DNA from: JANYCO01 sp964437245
GTDB lineage: Bacteria; Bacteroidota; Bacteroidia; Cytophagales; Cytophagaceae
DNA length: 14,529 nucleotides
Assembly (NCBI GenBank): GCA_964437245.1
Contig: CAYTGJ010000118.1
Location: 1 to 14,529 of the forward strand
Direction: 5' to 3'
Below are positions 8,565-14,529 of this stretch, piece by piece. Below the pieces are notes generated by a model that was given only the letters and a program-made list of their open reading frames with translations, searched no databases and had not been told where the DNA came from. The stretch's first letter is position 1; every line of letters begins with the position of its first letter. The translations under genes were made by a program, and so were the position numbers.

Positions 8565-8608
8565 GACAGGCGGAAAGAGGGTGCGCTGTGCCTGTGAGAA
8601 CGCCTGTC
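8565..8608 (+). repeat. 8-bp inverted repeat after the AsmA gene
   Basis: GACAGGCG (8565-8572) pairs perfectly with CGCCTGTC (8601-8608) across 28 bases. The core ACAGGC could also pair with a second GCCTGT at 8590-8595, giving two mutually exclusive stems. It starts two bases after the stop codon. No T-run follows, so it is not a classical terminator. Confidence 0.55.
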
Positions 8609-8614
8609 TCCGCA

Positions 8615-8652
8615 ATGGTATTGATATTTAGTAAGTTAAATGTCAATACCAT
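8615..8652. repeat. 16-bp hairpin between AsmA gene and folD
   Basis: The left arm 8615-8630 (ATGGTATTGATATTTA) and right arm 8637-8652 (TAAATGTCAATACCAT) pair over 16 positions, with one T-G pair, around a six-base loop GTAAGT. The next T-run is about 14 bases downstream (8667-8673), so this may be a non-canonical terminator, an RNA processing or stability element, or an operator-like palindrome. Confidence 0.75.
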
Positions 8653-8747
8653 GCCGCCAAAATGGTTGTTTTTATGCAAACCACTTTCTCTTTTTCTCCT
8701 TCCCCAAATAAATAGTAACTTGCGTTTCCTTAAAATCAAATAAGTCC

Positions 8748-9629
8748 ATGATCCTTTTAGACGGAAAAAAATTATCGGAAGAAATTCTGAACGAAATTAC
8801 CGAAGAAGTAAAATCAATAAAAGAAAAAGGAGGAAAGGTTCCTCATCTGGCGGCAATCATTGTAGGCAGCGACGGAGCCAGCGAAACCTATGTAAATAAT
8901 AAAGTAAAGTCCTGCGAGCGTGTAGGGTTTAAATCTACCCATGTAAAACTTCCGGAAAATACCACTGAACAGGAATTACTTGATCAGGTAAAAGCGATCA
9001 ATAATGACCCGGATATTGATGGGCTGATCGTACAGCTTCCTTTGCCGAAACACCTTTCTGCCGATAAGATCACCAATACCATCCTTCCGGAAAAAGACGT
9101 GGACGGTTTTCATCCTTCCAATGTAGGACGGATGGCACTGGGATTGCCTTCCTATATTTCTGCTACCCCGAACGGAGTGCTTGAGATACTGGAACGGTAT
9201 AAGATCCCGACAGAGGGCAAGCATTGTGTGGTGCTTGGAAGAAGTAATATCGTCGGATCCCCGATGAGCATTCTCATGGCTAAAAACACCTATCCGGGCA
9301 ATGCGACCGTTACGATTTGTCATAGTAAGACCGCTAATTTAAAAGAGATCACCCGCCAGGCAGATATACTGATCGTAGCCATCGGGAAACCGGAATTTGT
9401 CACGGCCGACATGGTGAAAGAAGGAGCTGTGGTGATCGATGTAGGAATACACCGTATCGCAGACGCCAGCAAAAAAACAGGATTCCGCCTGATCGGGGAT
9501 GTCAAGTTTGATGAGGTGGCGGCGAAGACAAGTCATATCACGCCGGTACCGGGTGGAGTAGGACTGATGACGATCTGTTCGTTGCTGACCAATACGCTCA
9601 AAGCTGCGAAAAAAGAAATATACGGATAG
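8748..9629 (+). CDS. folD: Bifunctional methylene-THF dehydrogenase/methenyl-THF cyclohydrolase
   Basis: FolD interconverts 5,10-methylene-, 5,10-methenyl- and 10-formyl-tetrahydrofolate in the cytosol, linking NADP(H) to one-carbon supply for purines and formyl-Met-tRNA. The 293-residue length is typical. Catalytic positions match E. coli FolD with an offset of two: Tyr48 and Lys52 in YVNNKVK, Gln96 in DGLIVQLPLP, and Asp119 in PEKDVDGFHP. The Rossmann dinucleotide motif is VVLGRSNIVGSPM (161-173) and the C-terminal signature is ITPVPGGVGLMT. The ATG at 8748 follows a short A/T-rich leader; a TAACTTGC sequence at 8716-8723 resembles a -7 box but is imperfect. A strong terminator follows eight bases after the stop. 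Confidence 0.97.
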   Translation: MILLDGKKLSEEILNEITEEVKSIKEKGGKVPHLAAIIVGSDGASETYVNNKVKSCERVGFKSTHVKLPENTTEQELLDQVKAINNDPDIDGLIVQLPLPKHLSADKITNTILPEKDVDGFHPSNVGRMALGLPSYISATPNGVLEILERYKIPTEGKHCVVLGRSNIVGSPMSILMAKNTYPGNATVTICHSKTANLKEITRQADILIVAIGKPEFVTADMVKEGAVVIDVGIHRIADASKKTGFRLIGDVKFDEVAAKTSHITPVPGGVGLMTICSLLTNTLKAAKKEIYG

Positions 9630-9636
9630 ACAGTAC

Positions 9637-9686
9637 TGTTTCCGGGAATCCCCTTTCTCAGGGAAATTCCCGGAAACATTCGTTTT
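9637..9686 (+). terminator. Intrinsic terminator of folD
   Basis: TGTTTCCGGGAAT (9637-9649) and ATTCCCGGAAACA (9666-9678) form a perfect 13-bp stem; a further CCCT/AGGG pairing is possible within the loop. The sequence TTCGTTTT follows. This separates folD from queE, which agrees with queE having its own promoter. Confidence 0.88.
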
Positions 9687-9750
9687 AGTATTTCCGATGC
9701 TACCATCGTTCCGGAAAAGCTGGTTCCTGAAGTGTACAACCGGCCATCGG

Positions 9751-9781
9751 TTTGATTCTACTCCACGATTGATTACTTTTG
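9751..9781 (+). promoter_or_regulatory. Consensus Bacteroidota promoter of queE
   Basis: TTTG at 9751-9754, a 19-base spacer, and TACTTTTG at 9774-9781 match the Bacteroidota sigma-A consensus (TTG / TAnnTTTG, 17-23 apart) at every defined base. Transcription should begin near 9787. The site lies just after the folD terminator. It also rules out the in-frame TTG at 9779 as a start codon, because that TTG is part of the -7 element. Confidence 0.8.
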
Positions 9782-9844
9782 TATCCGGATCTTAAATCAA
9801 TTATCTTGTCGTTACCTGCCGAACATACTTTGACCTATCCTGTG

Positions 9845-10444
9845 ATGGAGGCTTTCTATACCATACAGGGAGAAGGTTTTTATCAGGGACACGCCGCCTA
9901 TTTTATTCGTCTCGGCGGATGCGATGTAGGGTGTCACTGGTGTGATGTGAAAGATTCCTGGGAAGTGGAAAAGCATCCGCAGATAGCCGTGGAGACAATA
10001 GTCGAAGAGGCCGCTCAACATCCCGGACGTATTGCGGTCGTTACAGGAGGAGAACCGGCCATGCATGACCTGAGCGCCCTTACCACTGCTCTGAAACGAA
10101 AAGGCTACCGCACCCATATTGAAACCTCCGGTGCCCATGCACTGACAGGAGAGTGGGATTGGGTATGTCTTTCTCCCAAAAAATTTAAAGAACCGGTCAA
10201 TAGCATTTTCCCTTTTGTACACGAACTCAAGGCAATTATTTTTAATAAATCAGATTTTGAATTTGCCGAAAAATATTTCAGGCTGATCAAAGAAAACCAA
10301 CCCGATGGTAGTCCGACCAGATTTTTTCTCCAGCCCGAATGGTCCAGGCAGGAAGAAATGCTGCCATTGATCATTGAGTACGTGAAAGCCCATCCTCAGT
10401 GGGAGCTCTCGTTGCAGGTGCATAAATACATGAATATTCCTTAA
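9845..10444 (+). CDS. queE: 7-carboxy-7-deazaguanine synthase (radical SAM)
   Basis: QueE is a cytosolic radical-SAM enzyme that contracts 6-carboxy-5,6,7,8-tetrahydropterin to 7-carboxy-7-deazaguanine, the committed precursor of queuosine and other deazaguanines. The 4Fe-4S motif is the QueE form CX3CX2C (CDVGCHWC, Cys26/30/33), with TGGEP (67-71) for SAM binding, ETSGAH, and the C-terminal QVHKYMNIP. The FYTIQGEG substrate segment lies at the N-terminus. The start is uncertain. The ATG at 9845 is the only ATG and is given here (199 residues). Homologues usually have several more residues before FYT, so TTG at 9806 or 9830 is possible; TTG at 9779 is excluded by the promoter. No queC, queD or queF is nearby. 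Confidence 0.93.
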   Translation: MEAFYTIQGEGFYQGHAAYFIRLGGCDVGCHWCDVKDSWEVEKHPQIAVETIVEEAAQHPGRIAVVTGGEPAMHDLSALTTALKRKGYRTHIETSGAHALTGEWDWVCLSPKKFKEPVNSIFPFVHELKAIIFNKSDFEFAEKYFRLIKENQPDGSPTRFFLQPEWSRQEEMLPLIIEYVKAHPQWELSLQVHKYMNIP

Positions 10445-10584
10445 TACAGCTCCGGATGATTTTCCGGTGAAAGAAGAATCGTTTTTCCCCCTTTTTATAA
10501 AACAAAAAGAATTATTATCTCTTATTAACGAAGAAAAAATCGTATTTTAGGGGTAATACGTCTAATTTTAAAAAGTATTTTGTT

Positions 10585-12504
10585 ATGTACAACAGGTTTC
10601 TTACTACGCTGCTCGTAGTCTTGTGGATGAGTATAACAGCTTTCTCCCAAAATCTGAGCACTACTCATAAAAAAGCGATTCAGAATTATCAGTTGGCAGA
10701 ACATTATATTCAGGCTCGTAAATTTGACGACGCCAAGCTTGCACTGTATGGAGCCATTGAAAAAGATCCCAACTTTGTAGAGGCTTATATGAAACTTGGA
10801 GCCGTACATAAACTTTTCGGAGATAAGGAAAAGGCCCGTAATGCTTTCAAAAAGGCGGCGGAACTAAAACCGGATTTCAAACCCATGGCAGGTGCTTATT
10901 TTGTATTGGCCGATTATAGTTTTACAGAAGGACAATACGAGGAAGCCAAAAAATATTACCAGATGGTACTCAAAGTACAGCCGGACGATAAGCAACTGAC
11001 AGAGCAATCGGAGAGAGGTAGTAAGAATTGTGATTTTGCCCTGGATGCTAAACAACACCCGCTTGATTTCAAACCGGTGAAAATGAGCCCGACCATCAAT
11101 AATTTTCATGTACAGGCATATCCCATTCTTACGGCTGATCAGCAGACGATGATCTATTATGTGATCCGTACTTCCGAGCGGAATGCAAAAGGAGATATTA
11201 TGATCTCGAAAAAAGAGAACGGGGTATGGGGACATCCTGTTTCCATTTCTGAAAAGATAAATACACCGATGGACGAAGGAGCTCCTACCATGTCTGCCGA
11301 CGGGCGGGCACTGGTATTTGCGGCCTGCAACCGGCCTGACGCAGTAGGAGGTTGTGATCTTTATATTTCTTACAGAGAAGGAGAGGAGTGGAGTGAACCG
11401 GTAAATATGGGAAGAGACATCAACTCCGTTTCCTGGGATTCGGAGCCTTCGATCTCTGCCGATGGACGGACCATTTATTTTTCTTCCGAGCGTCAGGGAG
11501 GACAAGGGAAGATGGATATCTGGTATTCGAAACTTACCGAAAACGGTTCCTGGTCCAAAGCCCAGAATATGGGACCGGGTATCAATACAAAAGCCGATGA
11601 GGTAGCCCCTTTTATTCATGCAAGTGGCAATACTCTCTATTTCTCTTCCAACGGCCTGCCGGGGATGGGAGGTTACGATGTGTTTTGTACCAAAAAAATA
11701 GGGAAGGAATGGTCTGTGCCTAAAAATGTGGGTTATCCGATCAATACCCAGGATCATGAAGGAACCTTGTTCATTACTGCTGACGGCACAAAAGGGTATT
11801 ATTACATTTATGATAAAAAAATATCGGTCAACCCTCCGTCCACGCTTTTTGAGTTTGATGTGCCGAAAGAACTTCGTGAAGAAAATAAAAGTACGTATGC
11901 CAAAGGAACAGTCTATGATGCAGTGACCAAAAAGAAATTGTCTGCCAAAATTGAAATGATCGATCTTAAGACCAACCAGGTGAAACAACAGGTAGGTTCC
12001 GACCCTGTCACAGGAGAATACCTGCTGGTGTTGACGGAAGGAAGCGAATACGCCTTGAATGTGAGTAAGGAAGGCTATTTGTTTTTTAGCAGTTTTTTCG
12101 ATTATAAAAATCCTTCCGTTTTCAATCCGCTTGCCCTGGATATCCCTTTGCATCCGATCAAACAAGGATCTTCGGTGGTGCTGAACAATATTTTCTTTGA
12201 ACACAACTCCTATGAGCTGGAAGAAAAATCGACGGCTGAGCTGGATAAAATAATTGCTTTCATGACCGTGAATCCTTCTGTCTCCATAGAACTGGGAGGT
12301 CATACCGATGATGTAGGCTCCGATGCCGACAACCTGGAACTTTCCAGGAAAAGAGCCAAAGCAGTGTACGATTATCTGGTTAATGCCGGAACCCCTGCTG
12401 CCAAGCTCAGCTACAAAGGCTATGGCGAAGGCAAACCGGTAGTACCTAATACCAGCGACGAAAACAGGGCCAAAAACCGGAGGATAGAATTTAAGGTGTT
12501 GTAG
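10585..12504 (+). CDS. PorE-like OmpA-family protein (TPR, PD40 propeller, CRD, OmpA_C)
   Basis: The 639-residue product has a cleavable signal peptide (residues 1-22, ending AFSQ) and no lipobox cysteine. TPR-like helical repeats (about 27-135) are followed by five PD40/WD40-like beta-propeller strands with the pattern P-x-x-S-A-D-G-x-x-x-x-F (near 180, 233, 288, 342 and 394). A carboxypeptidase regulatory-like domain (about 437-525) comes next, then an OmpA C-terminal peptidoglycan-binding domain (532-639). In the last, GHTDDVGSDADN supplies Asp575 and LSRKRAK supplies Arg590, 15 residues apart as in peptidoglycan-binding OmpA domains. This domain order is that of PorE, a periplasmic peptidoglycan-binding component of the type IX secretion system. 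Bacteroidota carry several paralogues with this layout, so true PorE identity is not proved. No other por/gld gene adjoins it. Confidence 0.9.
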   Translation: MYNRFLTTLLVVLWMSITAFSQNLSTTHKKAIQNYQLAEHYIQARKFDDAKLALYGAIEKDPNFVEAYMKLGAVHKLFGDKEKARNAFKKAAELKPDFKPMAGAYFVLADYSFTEGQYEEAKKYYQMVLKVQPDDKQLTEQSERGSKNCDFALDAKQHPLDFKPVKMSPTINNFHVQAYPILTADQQTMIYYVIRTSERNAKGDIMISKKENGVWGHPVSISEKINTPMDEGAPTMSADGRALVFAACNRPDAVGGCDLYISYREGEEWSEPVNMGRDINSVSWDSEPSISADGRTIYFSSERQGGQGKMDIWYSKLTENGSWSKAQNMGPGINTKADEVAPFIHASGNTLYFSSNGLPGMGGYDVFCTKKIGKEWSVPKNVGYPINTQDHEGTLFITADGTKGYYYIYDKKISVNPPSTLFEFDVPKELREENKSTYAKGTVYDAVTKKKLSAKIEMIDLKTNQVKQQVGSDPVTGEYLLVLTEGSEYALNVSKEGYLFFSSFFDYKNPSVFNPLALDIPLHPIKQGSSVVLNNIFFEHNSYELEEKSTAELDKIIAFMTVNPSVSIELGGHTDDVGSDADNLELSRKRAKAVYDYLVNAGTPAAKLSYKGYGEGKPVVPNTSDENRAKNRRIEFKVL

Positions 12505-12523
12505 AAGAAGATACCGGAGGTGC

Positions 12524-12677
12524 TGCTGGCTGGTCTGGGGACCAGCCAGGAAACAGAAATACCATAATAGAAGAATAATCTCACGATCTGTATACTGTTA
12601 CTCTTGCTGACACCCGGTTTCAGGTTGGTTCTGACGAAGTTCTTCAGCTTCACCTGCTGACTGGTCTGGGGACGAGC
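12524..12677. repeat. Imperfect 23-base direct repeat, two copies
   Basis: Copies at 12524-12546 and 12655-12677 agree at 21 of 23 positions and share the exact 13-base core CTGGTCTGGGGAC. They are 131 bases apart, start to start. The first copy is part of a perfect hairpin; the second has lost the symmetry through its two changes. Confidence 0.75.
12526..12549. repeat. Perfect 10-bp GC-rich hairpin after the OmpA-family gene
   Basis: CTGGCTGGTC (12526-12535), loop TGGG, and GACCAGCCAG (12540-12549) form a perfect 10-bp stem 21 bases after the stop codon. It may stop or stabilise the upstream transcript, but no T-run follows, so it is not a canonical terminator. Confidence 0.65.
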
Positions 12678-12878
12678 AAAAAAACGGTATCCGGTATCTC
12701 GTATATCATTTTTTCTTCTCCGGAAATCGTACTAAAAATTATCTGCAACATCCTAAAAGCAACCACCACTTGTGTACGATCTGCCGGTCGTTCCTTCTTT
12801 TTCTTACTCTTTTTCGAAACGGTTTACCGGCTCCGGAGACCGTCTACAGATCTTCTTCAGAATCGTGTTGTTAATTAG

Positions 12879-12915
12879 GTCAAAGTTTAGCGGAAATGTC
12901 GCACAATGCTTTGAC
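12879..12915. repeat. Inverted repeat just upstream of dabA
   Basis: GTCAAAG (12879-12885) and CTTTGAC (12909-12915) are perfect inverted 7-mers, with a further GCG/CGC pair inside (12890-12892 and 12900-12902). It ends 19 bases before the dabA ATG, so it could be an operator or a leader hairpin. No partner regulator is visible. Confidence 0.45.
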
Positions 12916-12934
12916 TTTTAAAAGGTAATTGAGT

Positions 12935-14529
12935 ATGAAATCAGCCCCCTCACCATTCAACGAGCACACTGTAATTCAGGAACTGAAAAAATACCTTCCG
13001 GCTCAGGCTCCTCTGAAAGATTTTATTTTTCAGAACAATCTGCAGGCGTTCCAGCATCTCGATTTCTTTAAAGGGCTCAATACTGCTGCAGAGATCTTTG
13101 GCTATAAAGTTTTTCTTTCCATGACTGAGTTCAGGGCGTTGTACCAGAAAGGGAAGATCAAAGAGGATATTCTGGAAAGAATTATAGCCGGTAGAAAATC
13201 ACCTCATCAGGTAGCGGAATGGAAGGAAAAAGTCCTTCATAAAAAATACGATAATTTTCCTGTACCAAGAATAAGGACGTTGCGTGCGCATTGGAAAAAA
13301 GCTTATAAGACCGATCTTGATTCACTTGTTCATCCTACATTGTTCCGGATCCTTTGCAGTTACCTGGATCAGGGGATTTCGATCTGGAATTTTCCCGTAT
13401 GGCAAAATGGTTTGTTAGCATCGCTCAAAGAGCTGGAGCAAAATAGTTTTACCAGTTTCTTTTATACCAGGAGGGCTAAAAAATTATTATTGACCGGTCA
13501 GACAGATATTGCGGAGCTGCTGAAAATAGTGGTGGGCGACGAATCGTTGTATCAGCATTACCTGTTTGATCAGCAGTTTGCCCACCAGGGATGGTCCGGC
13601 ATGGTGTCGGTACTGGAAGACCATCCCGAGTCCTTGCTGGATTCCCGTAAAATCAGTCTCCATGACCTCATCGTGGTAGAACTGCTGCTGGAAATCGATG
13701 CACTGGACAGAAAGTTCGGAGAGAATATATGGGCACCGCTGGCCATCCGGATGGAAGAAAAACCAGAGGATCTTTTTGCTCCTGTACAGGAAACAGAGTT
13801 TGACGAGATTCTGGCTATCTGGCAGGAAGCGTATGAGTGGACCTATTATGACCAGGTGTTGGCAGGACTTCTGCTTAAGCCTGAACAGCCTGCTCTGCCA
13901 CAGCAAAAAAGTTTTCAGGCCATGTTCTGTATTGACGACAGGGAGACCTCGTTCAGAGATTACCTGGAAAGAGTTGATCCGGATTGTGAAACCTTTGGAA
14001 CTCCCGGTTTTTTCAATGTGGAGTTTTATTTCCAGCCGGAAGAAGGAAAGTTCTATACCAAACTTTGTCCGGCCCCGGTTACTCCCCGGTACCTGATCAA
14101 GGAGGTAGGCAACCATGGGAAACGAAAATACGATGCCCATTTTACCAAACGTACCCATTCGCTGCTGGGAGGATGGCTTACTTCCCAGACACTAGGCTTC
14201 TGGTCGGCACTCCGGCTGGTCCTGACCATTTTCAGACCTACCATGAGTGTGACGACCGCTACTTCGTTCAGGCATATGTACCAGGATGACCAGCTCACTA
14301 TTGTGAACGAAGACCCGTCCGACCGGGAAAATGGTCTTCAGATCGGTTTTACCGTTGATGAAATGACCCAGCGGGTAGAAGACCTGCTGAGAAGTATAGG
14401 ACTTGTGAAAGAGTTTGCGGCCATCGTGTATGTGGTAGGGCATGGCGCCAGCAGCGCCAACAATCCTTTTTATGCTACGATGGATTGCGGGGCTTGTTCC
14501 TGCCGGCCGGGCATTGACAGAGCCCGGCC
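12935..14529 (+). CDS. dabA: DabA inorganic-carbon pump catalytic subunit (3' end missing)
   Basis: The frame runs open for 531 codons from the ATG at 12935 to the right edge, with no stop. It matches the UPF0753/DUF2309 family, now DabA, the beta-carbonic-anhydrase-like subunit that with the membrane protein DabB forms an energy-coupled CO2-hydrating, bicarbonate-accumulating complex. The zinc ligands of the characterised Halothiobacillus DabA (Cys, Asp, His, Cys) can be placed: Cys332 and Asp334 in FCIDDRETSFR, and His503 and Cys518 in the segment from GHGASSANNP to MDCGAC. The His-Cys spacing of 15 equals that of the characterised protein. The N-terminal HTVIQELKKYLPAQAPLKDF and IFQNNLQAFQHLDF fit the family start (an N-P/N-L helical region), supporting this ATG. 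The family is usually about 800 residues, so roughly a third is beyond the edge. dabB is not upstream, so it would have to be downstream or elsewhere. Confidence 0.92.
   Translation, partial: MKSAPSPFNEHTVIQELKKYLPAQAPLKDFIFQNNLQAFQHLDFFKGLNTAAEIFGYKVFLSMTEFRALYQKGKIKEDILERIIAGRKSPHQVAEWKEKVLHKKYDNFPVPRIRTLRAHWKKAYKTDLDSLVHPTLFRILCSYLDQGISIWNFPVWQNGLLASLKELEQNSFTSFFYTRRAKKLLLTGQTDIAELLKIVVGDESLYQHYLFDQQFAHQGWSGMVSVLEDHPESLLDSRKISLHDLIVVELLLEIDALDRKFGENIWAPLAIRMEEKPEDLFAPVQETEFDEILAIWQEAYEWTYYDQVLAGLLLKPEQPALPQQKSFQAMFCIDDRETSFRDYLERVDPDCETFGTPGFFNVEFYFQPEEGKFYTKLCPAPVTPRYLIKEVGNHGKRKYDAHFTKRTHSLLGGWLTSQTLGFWSALRLVLTIFRPTMSVTTATSFRHMYQDDQLTIVNEDPSDRENGLQIGFTVDEMTQRVEDLLRSIGLVKEFAAIVYVVGHGASSANNPFYATMDCGACSCRPGIDRAR

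Larger units (their letters stand above)
12505..12934. other. Intergenic region upstream of dabA with repeats
   Basis: These 430 bases contain no supportable gene. They hold the hairpin at 12526-12549, a second diverged copy of the same element at 12655-12677, the inverted pair ATCGTAC (12726-12732) / GTACGAT (12774-12780) with CCGG just outside each arm, a nested inverted repeat ACGGT/ACCGT at 12819-12843, and the inverted repeat 12879-12915 just before dabA. No consensus promoter is seen. A minus-strand frame through 12420-12653 needs a GTG start, overlaps the OmpA-family gene and resembles nothing I recognise. Confidence 0.5.

Noticed and set aside
9779..9781. TTG as the queE start codon
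   Set aside because: It is the last part of a perfect -7 promoter box, so it should not be transcribed as part of the message.
10452..10467. CCGGA/TCCGG hairpin with later T-runs after queE as a terminator
   Set aside because: The stem is only 5 bp and the T-rich stretch begins more than ten bases away; too weak to call.
10864..12303. A 479-codon open frame on the minus strand
   Set aside because: It lies wholly antisense to the OmpA-family gene, whose domains are intact. Its product is a run of basic and aromatic residues without any recognisable domain, typical of a reverse-frame shadow.
12420..12653. A 77-codon minus-strand frame over the end of the OmpA-family gene
   Set aside because: It needs a GTG start, overlaps a real gene for about 85 bases, has no leader signal and no recognisable family; the repeat copies fall in different frames, so they do not support a coding repeat.
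13487..14298. Frames on both strands inside dabA (13487-14158 minus, 13698-14096 plus, 14065-14289 plus)
   Set aside because: The frame from 12935 to the edge is continuous and carries all DabA signature residues, so the others are shadows.

Overview
The window looks like a chromosomal segment from a member of the Bacteroidota. The signs are a textbook Bacteroidota promoter (TTTG-N19-TACTTTTG upstream of queE), start codons without Shine-Dalgarno sites but with A/T-rich leaders, a membrane protein with the NSHKVRAPLARI-type H-box common in this phylum, and an outer-membrane OmpA-family protein with the TPR / PD40 / carboxypeptidase-regulatory / OmpA_C layout found in type IX secretion component PorE. 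Genus cannot be settled. Nothing in the window is an insertion sequence, prophage, CRISPR array, tRNA or rRNA. Most of it is ordinary core genome; the less explained parts are intergenic.

Layout. (1) 2-1189: ammonium channel gene amt, cut off at the left edge, closed by a strong intrinsic terminator. (2) 1412-1999: Cys-type glutathione peroxidase, convergent with (3) 2004-2918 (minus): a six-helix membrane protein ending in a histidine-containing DHp domain with no ATPase domain. (4) 2919-3399: a 481-base divergent intergenic region. (5) 3400-5199: lepA (EF4), interrupted by ten Ns that look like an assembly placeholder with no missing sequence. (6) 5384-8563: a large inner-membrane-anchored AsmA-family protein. 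(7) 8564-8747: a spacer with two inverted repeats, one a 16-bp hairpin. (8) 8748-9629: folD with a terminator. (9) queE behind its own consensus promoter. (10) 10585-12504: PorE-like OmpA-family protein. (11) 12505-12934: a 430-base region with a 23-base imperfect direct repeat and several inverted repeats. (12) 12935 to the right edge: dabA, the catalytic subunit of a DAB-type inorganic carbon pump, open at the edge.

How the genes relate. They are mostly single transcription units separated by 140-480 bases, not one operon. Themes are nutrient uptake (ammonium, inorganic carbon), envelope construction (AsmA family, OmpA family), translation quality (LepA), one-carbon metabolism (FolD), deazaguanine biosynthesis (QueE) and peroxide defence (GPx). 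No frank new multi-gene system is visible. The items most worth a second look are the ATPase-less DHp protein, the repeat-bearing region upstream of dabA, the hairpins between the AsmA gene and folD, the PorE-like protein, and the artefactual gap in lepA.
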